This document shows positions 33,889 through 45,074 of a stretch of 64,000 nucleotides of DNA, piece by piece (position 1 is the first letter of the stretch; each line of letters opens with the position of its first letter). The notes under the pieces are model-generated. The model was not told where the DNA came from. It ran no database searches and saw only the letters and a list, made by a program, of their open reading frames with translations. Location: NCBI GenBank assembly GCA_030248215.1, contig JASANG010000535.1:62001-126000 (forward strand). The letters are read 5' to 3'. The DNA is from Enoplolaimus lenunculus (lineage: Eukaryota; Nematoda; Enoplea; Enoplida; Thoracostomopsidae). Both the position numbers and the translations under genes were made by a program.

Positions 33889-33962
33889 AGCAGTGCCGCA
33901 ATACGTCAGTTAGTAAGAGCGTTGGCGCGGTTAGCCGAAAGGAACGGTTCAAATCCAGCCGT
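33889..33962 (+). repeat. tRNA-like sequence (Thr-like anticodon)
   Basis: GTCAGTTAGTAAGAGCG looks like a D arm, TTGGCGCGGTTAGCCGA folds as an anticodon arm with a GGT loop, and ACGGTTCAAATCC is a B box. The acceptor and T stems do not close well. It is a decayed tRNA or a SINE head. Confidence 0.4.
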
Positions 33963-34207
33963 GGCCAATTATTTAATCTACTTCGTACTAACATAACACT
34001 TACACACATTGCCGAAAAACCGCGTAACCTTGCAGCTATGTTTCTGACATCTTACTTAATTATTTGCTTAAATTATACTTAAGTAATTACTTAATTCGCC
34101 TGTTAGCAAGTGAGGCATGCTTGTCCGTAATGTGCACATGCAATAGAGTGCAGTGTACTGTATGTATGCGAGCTGGCCACGTACGGTCGACATTATAGTC
34201 TACGAAA

Positions 34208-34360
34208 AATGCAGTTGGAGAGGCGGGCTGCGTGGCGCAGTGGTGGAGTGTTCGCTTAAGGAACCGTAGGCTGAGAGTCGATCCCCGCTCCGGAGGTCCG
34301 CTTTTCCAGCTGCTTAATAGAAAGGTCTGATGTCCCGGTTCCTACCTTGACTCACATCGC
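34208..34360 (+). repeat. tRNA-derived SINE, best copy
   Basis: It starts TGGAGAGGCGGGCTGCG, has a perfect A box TGGCGCAGTGG, an anticodon-arm-like CGCTTAAGGAACC (Leu-like), a B box GAGTCGATCCC, and the body CTTTTCCAGCTGCTTAATAG, ending GAAAGGTCTGATGTCCCGG. Copies at 32830 and 33062 share head and tail. Confidence 0.8.
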
Positions 34361-34668
34361 TGACTTAATCTTCCACGGATTGTGAAAATCTAAAACACAG
34401 CAGATAAAATTTAAATGCATTTTTGGTGGCATATATTTTTCAGTTTCCGGTTCCGTTTCCGGTAATTTTTTCAAATTCCGTTTCCTGTAGTTGTAATTCC
34501 GGTTAATCCTACGAACACGAACCAACCGGACAACAATGCAAGACGTGGGATTTTTTACTAAGAAAAATTTGTGGAGTTTGGAAATTATTTCATTACACTG
34601 AATGAATTTCGGTATTTGTTTGTAAACAAACTTTCCATAGATAACTTTACAGGCACCGCAGGTATAGC

Positions 34669-35801
34669 AGGGATGTGCGGTCTCGGTCTCGGTTTTTTGA
34701 GTCTTGGTAGGTTTCAAACCGATACCAAAGGAGAAAGACAATTTTTCGTTTTTTCTGCTCATCGCTCACATTAAACGGGTGTCAGTTGTATTTGTTGATT
34801 TTTGACTAAATTTTTACTGCTTTTATTAATATCAAAACACAGATAGTTGTATTTATAGATGACATTTAAGCAATCGTGCCAAAAAATTAAAAAGTTCCAA
34901 TTAACGCTAAAATGTTATTTTGATAAACGCTAAAAGCGTTTACTATTAATAGAGTTTAAATATACTGGTGATTGACGATTCGTTCTTGTTGGGAAAAAGC
35001 TGGAAGCGTACTTTTGACACTGAAAGCGCTCTATATTTTATCGTCGTCTTGAGTTCGAGGATTCAGCAAATGCTGGTAAACCTGTAAACAGTAGAGATTA
35101 ACATTGTTGAAGTGTTTCGTGATGAATATAGTTTCGCTGTGAATCTATGAATTTTTATAATTACGCAATAGCTACGGGCAGATAGGTATTTTGTACAAAC
35201 ACAAAAAACTACGAAATAAGCATAAGAAATAATTTATTATGAAAATTTTGAGTTTTTTCTAGGGATGTGCCGATAATACAAAAATGTTTGCCGGTACCCA
35301 TACCGATGCCGATTCTTACCTTGTCAGTTTGCCGATGCCGTACCGATATATACCGATGTCGATGCCGATTCCAACGTCAGTCGTAGAGAACAGATAGGAT
35401 ACTACTTTACACCATTATGCGAAAACTTAAAGATTAACCACCATGAAGATTATAATTTTATGATAACTGTTGATTTCAATTAATTTTTTTTCAAACACAT
35501 ACGCAAGACAGATAACAGTTTCCCTGATCAGAGACAATGAAATACGCCAAGAAATGAAATTGATAGCTTTTAGCTGACTGATATATGCAAAAATTATCGG
35601 CAAAAAATTGGGAATTGTTTTGCAGTGACGATGCCGATACTCACGAAAAGTGCCGATTATTACCGATACGTACAATGCGGATTATTTGGCACATTCCTAA
35701 TTTTTCTGCGATGATCAAAAATTAAGCGAGCCGAGACTTCATAGCCGGTTACGGTAGTCAGGTCTCAGCCGTGGTTTTTAACCGAGACCGCTCATCCCTG
35801 T
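34669..35801. repeat. GGTCTCGG element interrupted by a CCGATA element
   Basis: The left end CAGGGATGTGCGGTCTCGG and the right end GAGACCGCTCATCCCTG are inverted. Inside lies a second inverted-repeat element (35263-35701), which accounts for the unusual length. No clear target duplication was found. Confidence 0.55.
35263..35701. repeat. MITE with AGGGATGTGCCGATA ends
   Basis: The left end AGGGATGTGCCGATAAT and the inverted right end GGCACATTCCT are complementary, with CCGATGCCGAT words near each end. The core, with tcagggaaactgttatct in inverse, also occurs at 57885-58797. Confidence 0.7.
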
Positions 35802-36210
35802 CGATCTGTATTTAACAGCATGCGTAGAATGGTATTTTTTAACAATGACTTAATGCGAACTTGTTTCCCATAAATCGGGTAATTTTGCATACGTAAATAA
35901 TTTACTGAAAATAATATACTAATCGGTTAACTGCAGTTAAATTTATATGCATGCGTCTCATAGAATTAACTAGGTAGACCATCAGGAGTATGACTGTGCT
36001 TGATAATCAAACTGCGGAACGTTTCGGCAATATCTCGGAAAGGAAACCTTATATTCTGAAAAATATGAGGTATTTATTATGTCGGGTCCTGAATTCACGG
36101 TGAAGACACTACTTGGCTGGCAGTCAAAATATTAGACTGAAGTACATATTATGTATTTTTCTTGTTAGAGATCAAACTTAAAAAAGATTTGTTTACACAA
36201 TTTGGTATGA

Positions 36211-36450
36211 CTATTGTTGCGATGTCGCAATATTTGGTCTTCTGAGGCTCACGAATAACGATGTAAGGAACAAGACACCAGACACCGTTATAAAAAAGAT
36301 AAGAAATGTTTTCCACATGAAATCCACATTTCGAAATGGTGTTAAAATTTTATTCCAATTTAGGAATTTTAGATAGGTTTTGAGAGAAAGATGAACTGTA
36401 CTCAGTGTTTTCCAACCAGTTATTAACGCGCGAGGAATGCCACCACTCAA
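36211..36450 (-). CDS. Possible small membrane protein or exon, unrecognised
   Basis: An open frame of 79 codons starts MSGGIPRALITGWK. It contains one strongly hydrophobic segment (FLIFFITVSGVLFLTSLFVS) followed by a basic RR and ends IATSQQ. I recognise no family. In AT-rich DNA, chance frames often look hydrophobic, so the evidence is weak. It lies upstream of, and divergent from, DAP1 and could be the last exon of a gene that also uses 37051-37215. Confidence 0.2.
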   Translation of the reverse strand: MSGGIPRALITGWKTLSTVHLSLKTYLKFLNWNKILTPFRNVDFMWKTFLIFFITVSGVLFLTSLFVSLRRPNIATSQQ

Positions 36451-37050
36451 CCAGGATTGCGTTTACATAGTAAACTAGTCGTTGTGAAACTACATGTATT
36501 GAGTTTTTGCAAATTAGTTACTAGCTAACTATTCATTTATCAGTTTGAAAGTTTATAAACAATTTATTCAAATTACTCGCACCCAGAAATCCTTTAGTAC
36601 TAGATTTAGATTGATTGTAACCTTAATAATTATTAGTGACTAAAAAGTACTAACTTAGGTTTATGCAGTTTTGTGCAAGTTAGCCTGTAGCTAATTAACG
36701 GGTTATAATTTAATGACCCCAATGCGTTTTCAAACAAAAAAGTTTATGACATTTTCGTTGGATGGACAGACTTAAGGAGATACAACTTTCGACCCACGAG
36801 TACAAAACATAAAACGCTTCGCTCAATAAGTTTTCTTTTGTTCGTAGTTAAGTGGATCTGTTAGTTATTGCAGAAACTGCGAGTGTTGTTCATGTAATAG
36901 AAACGTCCTCGTCCAAAAGGGAACACTTGTCCTTGCTGGTACCGCCGATTAGTTTGCCGTACATATTTTCACAATTTACTAATTTAATAACGGACTCGTT
37001 AACTACCACAAACCTGCAGTTTTGGTTCGCTCATTGTTAGTTTCCGAAAG

Positions 37051-37215
37051 TCAGATGATTGCTGTAGTGTGCCATCGAAGTTCTTCAGCAGATATCGAAT
37101 TCATCTTTCTCAGAGTAGTATCATTCGCTGTGTTTATTACATTTGATTTAACACCTTCGGCCCACGTCTGTAACTGTTCCGGTTGATAGGAGTCCATGTT
37201 ATCGTTCAGTTTCAT
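37051..37215 (-). CDS. Possible short open frame divergent from DAP1
   Basis: A 54-codon frame starts MKLNDNMDSYQPEQLQTWAE and ends in WHTTAII and a stop. Its composition is polar and balanced, unlike chance AT-rich frames, so it may be a real exon or a small protein. No homologue is recognised and no splice partner is established. Confidence 0.2.
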   Translation of the reverse strand: MKLNDNMDSYQPEQLQTWAEGVKSNVINTANDTTLRKMNSISAEELRWHTTAII

Positions 37216-37393
37216 CTGAGACACTGAACCTCATCATTTGTTAACGTTGTCACTTAATTTAGACACTGTTTTAGATTGAGAAGTCATCCAAAAGCGGTTA
37301 CCTTTTGCTAATACGTAGAAGTCAAATCGTACTTCAATTTTACATATATATATAAATCACTTTTTCACATCACTTCACTTGCTTACGCGTACA

Positions 37394-37448
37394 ATGTCTG
37401 GCGCTGAAGACGAAAGCTCAGGGCTTAAAGGTGGTCATCCTCCAGCAG
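37394..37448 (+). CDS. DAP1: DAP1 exon 1
   Basis: Encodes MSGAEDESSGLKGGHPPA plus one base of the next codon. The donor is CAG|GTAACG. Confidence 0.9.
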
Positions 37449-39035
37449 GTAACGAATGGAATCACTAACTGTAATGCATTTTGCATATACGTATACGTTT
37501 GTCTTGTCATAGTTGTCTGTTATTGCTTGACAATCGCAAGGCAATAAACAGTGTCCAAGTAGGACTCACTGACCGTACAAGGTTACTGCGATACGTTCGT
37601 TTGGATCTTGGGTCTCGTAGAAGCTTAATACATTTTGGCTCTTGCTGCTTGCTAATTTTCTAGATAACATGAACAACATAGGTACAACTTAGCCAATGAT
37701 TATCGTTCTTAAAATTTTGTATTCTATACTACTTTAACTAAGCGTTTACGTGGTGTTATTCTGTTAGTTTAAAAACTTACTTACCAATACAGTGTTAATA
37801 TGCTGCTTCTTGTGTTATAGTCAAAGTTGGTGGTGGGATGCGAATTGTACAAAATAGGCCTAGATCAGACTCTGACAACAAATCAAAAGACAAAGACGAT
37901 GAAGAATACGAAACGTTTGTTTGGTTATATATTGTATATAATCAGAATTTCAATTGCACTTTAGAAAAAGTAGTGAAACATAATTTTTTAGGAATTACTG
38001 GCACGGACTTCTCAGGATTTCTCATCAAACTTGTCAGTAGCTGTGTCATGTTCTTCTTTTTAAATAGCTTTTCTTATATAATTGATATTATGATTCGACA
38101 TCTTATTTGGCTGATTGTTGGCCTTCATTTCAGATCACCGCCAACAGAGGAACGACGGGTTGTGATATCTGGAGCAGTTGCCAAGGTTTTTTAAATAATA
38201 TATGTAGCATAGATTATGATACAAAACGAATTCAGATTCCGATTAGAATTCCGATCCAAATCCAATCCCCTTTTTGAAAAAAATTTCAGTTATAATTGGA
38301 ATCAGAATCGTAACTTTTCATCGTTTCTAACCTTTATTGTTTGAAACCATGTGCGAAATTTGCGTGCAATTCTGTTAAGCTTTGTAACAACAATAGTCTT
38401 CACACGCATTCTTATATAGGCATAGAAATTATCATAGAAGCTCAAATAGCATACACGCTAAAACATATAATAGAGTTTGGTACCTATGTAAAAAGTATGG
38501 GCTCTCAAAAATTTCTAGTTCTGATACTGGTATAAATTTCGTGTTCTGATTCTGATTGCGGAATAATTCCGTTTGTTTTGCACACTGGAATACATATTGG
38601 CGGCTTCCTTATAGCGATCGAGTATGCTAAATAAAACTCGTAACAATAAATAATACCGCGGTTCAGCATCACTTAACTCTGTAGTATGTATAATATCCGG
38701 GCAAAGTAACATTTTTACAAAATATGTCAGTGACATGATATTTTGCAATGTTCGGCGGTAGTGCAAACTCTACAAACACAAGAGAATCACTTGGCAGTTG
38801 ATATTATTCAGTTTAATAAGTTCATGGAGCATTTCTAAATGTTTTCCTACTATAATAATGGATATTTACCTGTACCTAATAATTATGATTTAGTGTTTAG
38901 ACGTAGATTTTTTGACAGGGTGACAAAGATTTTCCTGCAGAAGCTGTTAAAGCATTTCACGAAAAACCGCTTCCATCACATTCACAATCACACGCTCCAG
39001 CACAGAACAGAATTATTCAACAGCCGCGAAAATAG
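37394..39035 (+). CDS. DAP1: Death-associated protein 1 (DAP1) homologue, four exons
   Basis: DAP1 is a small disordered proline-rich cytosolic protein, an mTOR substrate that restrains autophagy and was first linked to interferon-gamma-induced death. Exons are 37394-37448, 37821-37914, 38134-38185 and 38919-39035. They total 318 nt (105 aa), against 102 in human. Key matches are GGHPPAVKVGGGMRIVQ, KDKDDEEYETSPP, VVISGAVAKGDKDFP, and the C-terminal NRIIQQPRK (human QHIQQPRK). The TSPP stretch lies where human DAP1 has its mTOR-site SPSPP. Intron phases 1, 2 and 0 close perfectly. The donor after exon 2 (AC|GTTTGT) is weak. A TATA-like tatatataaat lies about 40 bp before the ATG. Confidence 0.93.
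37821..37914 (+). CDS. DAP1: DAP1 exon 2
   Basis: Follows ttatag. Encodes VKVGGGMRIVQNRPRSDS through DKDDEEYE. It ends with two bases (AC) before a non-consensus GTTTGT donor; this end is required for the frame of exon 3 and matches where the family alignment moves on. Confidence 0.85.
38134..38185 (+). CDS. DAP1: DAP1 exon 3
   Basis: Follows cattttcag. Encodes SPPTEERRVVISGAVAK, the conserved core (human ...SPPKPTVFISGVIAR). The donor is AAG|GTTTTT. Confidence 0.88.
38919..39035 (+). CDS. DAP1: DAP1 exon 4
   Basis: Follows tttgacag. Encodes GDKDFPAEAVKAFHEKPL, a His/Ser/Ala linker and NRIIQQPRK, then the stop. The C-terminal QQPRK is the family's signature end. Confidence 0.93.
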   Translation, partial: GDKDFPAEAVKAFHEKPLPSHSQSHAPAQNRIIQQPRK

Positions 39036-41034
39036 GATATTTTATGGTGTGACGTTTGCGCTGTTTGGCGTTTCGTATGCTTCACTACTTGCTCCGTTGG
39101 GAAAAACAATTTTTAAGGTTTATAGGAGGTCATTTTACAGGATTAACTTGAAACTGAGGTTTACGTTGATTAGTTTCAATTGTGTACGTAGCCACACATG
39201 GCAATAATTCCCGTGAAAATGACTAAGTGAACAGTGTAATGCCTTCTGAAAGCTTATTGCCTACGACAACGTCTGAAAACGTGGTCTAGGTAATAAGGTT
39301 ACGATTTTTATTCACAAACGTTTATAATTTTTAAAACGTGGCAGGTTAAGTTTCAAGAGCAAAATGCATGTTTGCGCTGAATTTAAAAATCAGAAATTAT
39401 TATTTATAAAGTTTGCTAAAATTTGACAAGTTCGACTAACCAGGCTGGACATTTAACAGAACCGTTCAGCCAAAGGCGAAAAGTGTTTCCATCTGGCATA
39501 TCAATATTATTAAGCTAGAACTCCCCACATACGTATTTTGGGTATCGCTTCAGCACAGAAGTAAACAGTTTTTGATAAGACAATATAACATAATCGTATA
39601 CAATTTTCATTTTGAGCTGTGACCCGAAGTTGTATATGTCAGCGTTCAGATTTCGTGGTGACATTATGCCGGTTTTGGTATTGCACGTAATTACTTAAGG
39701 ACAGTTAAGACGAGTTTAGGTTTAGACATGCTTGGGAACAATTCTGGTACACATTCATGATTCGTGCAACTACGTTTAGTAGTATAATTTACTGAGTATT
39801 TGCAGGCGAGAGCTAAAAAATTCGCATCGGTAGCATCTCTATATTATTTTATTGTTTTCTTTGCCTCTTGATTATTGACCAAGTTTTTGTGGTATGATTC
39901 TTATTTGAATGGTGGTTAATGCCAAATGGGATAGATATTATATTGGCTGGAATTATTATGTGTATTTTCTTTTCGAATTGTAAATGTGGTCGTATAGATT
40001 GTAGCCATGGTTTTTTGGGTGAAATAGAGGCAATAACCCACTCTTTTTAAAAAAACCTGGCGAAATTAAAATACCACTAGGAACCCCACCAAGACTTCTA
40101 AGTGTTTTTCACAGAAAACAGGTTTTACTGAATACTAAAACTTGTATCAAACTCGAAACTTGTATCAAACGCGAAATCAGACAAATGTAATATTTTTGCT
40201 ATATACCTTTGTTGTGTTGCGTGCTGGAAGGCTTTTCTCATCACCACTTTGCAATGAGAGCTGAACGCTAGATTCCGAGGGGCTTTCATGTCTGGTGGAG
40301 ATTTTGTGCTACAGAAGATACGTTTAATAATTGTCAGTTTGCTCGTACGCAGTTTGTAAGTAGTGGCTCAGCGCATAGTATACTCTGTGCAGAAAAGAGT
40401 CTTGATTTTATAACAATCATTTCATAATTATGAGTAAGTTTTAGCCCTACCGGAAATACAGGCATGTTTTCAAGCGGCCGGAAGACCATTCCGATTGCTA
40501 AGATACTAACAATTTACATATGCCACTATTTCACTTCGCACAGTAGCAGTTATGACTCGTTTCAGTGCGCACATTTTATATGTATTTGTAAACGTATATA
40601 TGCATGTATCCATATATTACAAATGTTCCGGGGCCGAGGCTTCTGTTTTTGTAGCCATTATTATATAATAGTAATACTTATACGCACTATGTCTTTGAAA
40701 TCTGAAACAAAAACATAGTCGCATTTGAGATTTGGTGTAAAGCTAGTTATGCATAGATTGACTGGCATGTTGAATTTCTAGTGTTTAGCATAGGAAGCTC
40801 TTCATGTGTTTTATTTCGGAAGCGCATTACATTAAACAGACATCTGTGGAACCCTAGCGTAATTAACCAGAATCCGAACGCAGCACAGTGAGTTTTTTTA
40901 CATTACCATTGGCATAATGTCGCATGACGCGATATGGCAAATAACAAACGCATTAATAGTAACTTCACAACATGGGAGTATCAACAATATGCCGCGTGAC
41001 GCGATATGATAAAACAGTACCGTACTCCCAGGAA

Positions 41035-41455
41035 AAGTTGGATGTGGGTAAGAAATATTTTACCCCATCTGCACCTGACCCACGCAATCATGAATTTTTT
41101 ACCCGCGGGTACACTAGCGCAAAAAGGTTTCCCCACGACCAACCTTGTGCCCGCACATGAAGTTACATCAGTATTTTAAAGATCGCAGGTGATTTGCACT
41201 TTAATGAAGATTTGCGTTATAGCTCCAATGAATTTTACACATGAAAGCTTACAAAAACACCAAAATTCCAAACCCAACTAAGTAAAGCGCCTGAAACTCT
41301 TTACCCGAACCGCGATTACCCGCGAATAAGCGCGGGTACCCGCGTGTAAAGTTCCGCTCTGCTTCCAGCCACAGGCTCACGTAAAAAGTACGGTACATAA
41401 CATTTGAAGGTTAGTGTATTTTGCTGGCCCCGATCCCGGCTCCGGGACATCTCTA
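41035..41455. repeat. GC-rich ACCCGCGGGT repeat
   Basis: Contains ttacccgcgggtac, cgcgggtacccgcg and related palindromic words at both ends of an AT-rich middle. It ends in cccggctccgggacatctc. It is probably another inverted-repeat element; the boundaries were not resolved. Confidence 0.45.
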
Positions 41456-41499
41456 GTATATATTTTAATGCATACGTAATTATATGTATCTGTTCCAAC

Positions 41500-41864
41500 C
41501 AGGGTGCAACCGGAATTCCGGTTCCGGTTCCGGCATTTTTTCACCTTCCGGTTCCGGTTCCGGTAAATTTTTACCGGATTTAAAAATTCCGGTATTATAA
41601 TTTGGCCGTTTTCTTAACTTTGCTAATTTTTAAGAATCTCTTTTGAAAGCCACTTGTACTCCGAATATAAGCCATTGATGGTGGATTTCACTTCAGTCGA
41701 TGATGAAAATCTAAAATACAACAAATAAAATAAAACCTATGTTCGACTAAGGTTATTTCACAAATAATAGAGCAAAAAATAAGATTAAAATGAAATTTTT
41801 GGTGAAATGCATTTTTCATTTTCCGGTTCCGGTTCCGGTAAATTGTAATTCCGGTTGCACCCTG
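41500..41864 (+). repeat. hAT-like MITE, CAGGGTGCAACCGGAATT family, perfect 8-bp TSD (copy B)
   Basis: 365 bp from CAGGGTGCAACCGGAATTCC to AATTCCGGTTGCACCCTG. The flanks gttccaac at 41492-41499 and 41865-41872 are identical. The core is nearly the same as copy A (28232), with a different number of TTCCGG hexamers at the ends. Confidence 0.92.
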
Positions 41865-42848
41865 GTTCCAACGTATTTGAGCACATTTGGTTTCAAAAAC
41901 CCATTGAAATTCAAAAAACTCCACCAAAAACGCTACGAATTTTGAAAGAAAAGCGCAGTGTATTGTATCAGGCGAAATTTTGAGTTATTGCCACATGTCA
42001 AACTTTGTTGAAAAGTGACGTAAGCTAATAACAGGAATTCAGTCCGCTACTGATTGTATTTCGTAGAGTGCTGAGGAATAACGCAGATGCCGCGTGTTAT
42101 CTGTCTTGCTACAAAGGTGTATTAGCAAGCGATTTTAGATATAGTTTTTGGCGTATTAATTTTCTGTAAATTACTTGCAAACTAGTGTTTCGAGTTTGTG
42201 AATTATTAACGCTGGGTTACCATTTTATTACAATTGCATATGAATCATTGCTTCATTCTGTGATTCTTTGCGCTGTGTATTGTTTAAAGTTTTTAAACAT
42301 TAACAACTTCATATATACGTATAGTTTAGTAAAGAAATTAATTATAGCCCATAGAAGCAAATTTATTTGTCCTGGTGTTTTGGCAACTTAGCGCAAAGCT
42401 TATTATGTACGGGTTATTCAGTCATCATCTTTGTTAGGACTAGTTGATCTAGGGTTTCTGTTAGCTGCTGGTAATGCCGGAAATCCAGAACCCATGGTTT
42501 TGGGGAAAACTATAGAAAGGCAAATCTTGGCGGAGAACCAAATTATTTTTTCGATCTTAAAATTCATATTTAGATTCTTTGACATTTCGGTAGGCACGTA
42601 TATATCTATATGAGCTCTCGGCATTGTTTTCAGTTACAACAGATTAAACATGCAAGTTTGCTTTGAATTCATGTGCAATACAAAAATCATGGTAAATGAA
42701 TGGGAAACATCAATCAATATAAGATGGAAAAATGTAAACAGATCACTGAAAGTATGTATGGTTTTCGCGTTTTGTTTATCCAGTGTTTTGTGTGTTCACG
42801 TACGGTGGTGGCGAATACTCTTCGAGTTTACTTGTTATTTTTGAGGTC

Positions 42849-43014
42849 TGTTACTTTTAGGGCGTACCGTTGTTTCGCGGTAGTCCACTAAGGTAAGCTT
42901 TAGAGTAATTACTTTGCTTAGGCTATGACGTAGTCTTAGTTATGGGATTATTCTTTAGTTGAGGCTTAGGCTTAAGAATATATATGTATTATACTATACG
43001 CCCCTGGAAGTAAC
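42849..43014. repeat. MITE with TGTTACTTTTAGGGCG ends
   Basis: The left end TGTTACTTTTAGGGCG is matched by the inverted CGCCCCTGGAAGTAACA. The interior has gcttaggct words, as in the nested copy at 12257-12413. A further fragment lies at about 648-680. Confidence 0.65.
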
Positions 43015-44082
43015 ATTGTTTATTTTTGGTTGATTTTTTTAGTTTATTAAGGTTGAGGTTATATTTCGGTTTGTGCGGTTGACTGTTTATGTATTTTTAT
43101 ATATATTAATTTTGGAGGTTGGAATGCGGAAATGGGAAACTGTCGATTTTTGTAACACGTTTCTTTATGTCAAGCCAATTATGAGCAAATACCAGTCATT
43201 TTGTAAATATACGACCTTACGGTTGTAATTTTATTCTTTTCGTTTAAATGACGTCGATGGTTAAATTCAATTTATTATGTAGAAAAAAGTGCGTGCTGTA
43301 GACTAAAATCTGAGAAATTTGTGAAGTTTTTCGTTTTGTAGTTGTTGTGTGGTATTGTCCTTTAACGTAAGATTGGGTGGACAGATGCTTTGTTTGTATT
43401 GGTACAATAAGCTGTATATAGCTAAATTTTTATTGATTTCTGCGTGGTTTTGCAAGGTAAATGTGTGATTTATATGCAAAAATTTCGATTGCTTATTGCT
43501 TGTCCAAAGCTTAAATCAGAGCTTGGATTTGAATTTGGCCAATGCTTTATGTTTAGATAATTTCTAGCTATACAGAGAATTCTGAGTTGATTGCTAAGTA
43601 GGGAAATATAGTTATGTATTGTCGGATTTACTAGTGATTCCTCTAATATCCGATACTGTGTTTGTTCATTGGCTAAATTTTTTGTGATGAATATTGTTTG
43701 TATTATTCCAGTAGAAGACAATAAAATGGTTTATTTTGCTTTAAAGCTTATAAGTGGCTAGAGGGTGCCGTCGGATATGAAAAATACCAGCGCCAGAGGT
43801 CAACAATTTTCTATTTCGGATGTCTTAAACTCGATTTTGCGTTTTTTTTTGTTTCACAACCTCAATTATGAGTCGTTTTACGTGTAATAAAATGAACTAC
43901 ATTGAAATGTACTTACGGTTTTAATCGTACACTCATCAGTTCATGTTTACTTTTAGTGGTGCTCCGCTTTCAAAGGCGGATCCAGAAATTTCTGACATGG
44001 GACGGGCTGGTAAAATGTTTTGAAACGTAATTTTTCACCAAAAAATTTTCTGACGGGGTAAATGGGAAGGAATGGATCTTAG

Positions 44083-44426
44083 AAAGATACAACCGGAAGT
44101 CTGACTCCGGCTCCGGCAGAAAATCGGCCTCCGGCTCCGGTAGATTTTTTGCCGGAGGTTTGGCAATTACGGTAGTAAGTATTTGCACAATTTTGCAAAA
44201 TTTATCTATTTATAACGTGTTTTGTTTGACTTTTGTTACAATTTTCAGGAACGAATTTCCGAAATTTCGCAGAAAATTAGCGCAAAACCAAACAACTTAG
44301 CAACATATTACACATATTGACTCAAATTAACTAATAACCATTATTTTTAGTACCTAATTTCGCCTCGGTTCCGGCAAGTTTCGTTGACCTCCGGCTCCGG
44401 TATTTTTCACATCCGGTTGCACCCTG
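44083..44426 (+). repeat. hAT-like MITE, ACCGGAAGT family (copy 3)
   Basis: The left end aaagatacaACCGGAAGTC and the right end ATCCGGTTGCACCCTG are intact enough to place. The flanks gatcttag (44075-44082) and gatcgtag (44427-44434) match at seven of eight positions. The interior has CTCCGG hexamers plus the shared ttttgcaaaatttatct core. Confidence 0.75.
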
Positions 44427-44722
44427 GATCGTAGCATTTTTACAAAAGCTTTCTGGTGTGGTAAGATAAAAATTTTAAGGTAGGGACCTTATTTTTTTTA
44501 CAAAAAACCTGACGGGAGAAATAGATTGTGAAGAGAACCTTATCATTTAAGCACAAAAGTTTCTGACTGAAGGCGTACTTACGCCCGCCCGCTCCTCTCT
44601 GATTCTGTTAGTCTGGTTTCTCGTTTGACCGCAATCGAGTAGGCTTAAATTTTAGACTATTTTTTGCTTGGCTTTTTTAGGTTTAAGCTCTGTTTTAGAC
44701 CTGTGTTTATTACGCTGAGGAA

Positions 44723-45074
44723 CAGGGTAGAACCGGAAGTCTGCCTTCGGCTACGGCAGAAAATCGGCCTGCGCCGGTAAAATTTTTGCCGGAGTTTACG
44801 GCAATTTCGGTAGTACAATTTTGCATAATTTTGGAAAATTTATTTGTTTAGAGCGTTTTCTTTTACTTTTGTCACAATTTTCAGGAACTAATTTCCGAAC
44901 CTTCGCAGAAAAATAGCGTAAAACCAAACAACCTAAAACATGTTGCAGATATTGAGTAAAATTTACTAATTAACCATCATATTTACTACATAATTTCTCC
45001 TCACATTCGGCTCCGGCAAGTTTCGTTGACCTCCGGCTCCGCCTCCGGTATTTTTCACCTCTGGTTGCATCCTG
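44723..45074 (+). repeat. hAT-like MITE, ACCGGAAGT family (copy 4)
   Basis: 352 bp from CAGGGTAGAACCGGAAGTC to CTCTGGTTGCATCCTG. The flanks ctgaggaa (44715-44722) and ctgagcaa (45075-45082) match at seven of eight positions. Confidence 0.8.

Larger units (their letters stand above)
26974..37393. other. Intergenic repeat cluster between PPP2R5 and DAP1
   Basis: There is no convincing gene here apart from weak minus-strand frames at 36211-36450 and 37051-37215. Contents in order: CCGGATAT-type repeats (27075-27870), nested hAT-like MITEs (28116-28842), tRNA-like SINEs and GGTCTCGG elements (28.9-35.8 kb), a CCGATA element (35263-35701), and a dispersed AT-rich element near 36460-36710. Confidence 0.65.

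Noticed and set aside
28923-34290. Functional tRNA genes
   Set aside because: The A and B boxes are present, but the acceptor and T stems pair poorly and SINE tails follow, so they are listed as SINEs or tRNA relics.
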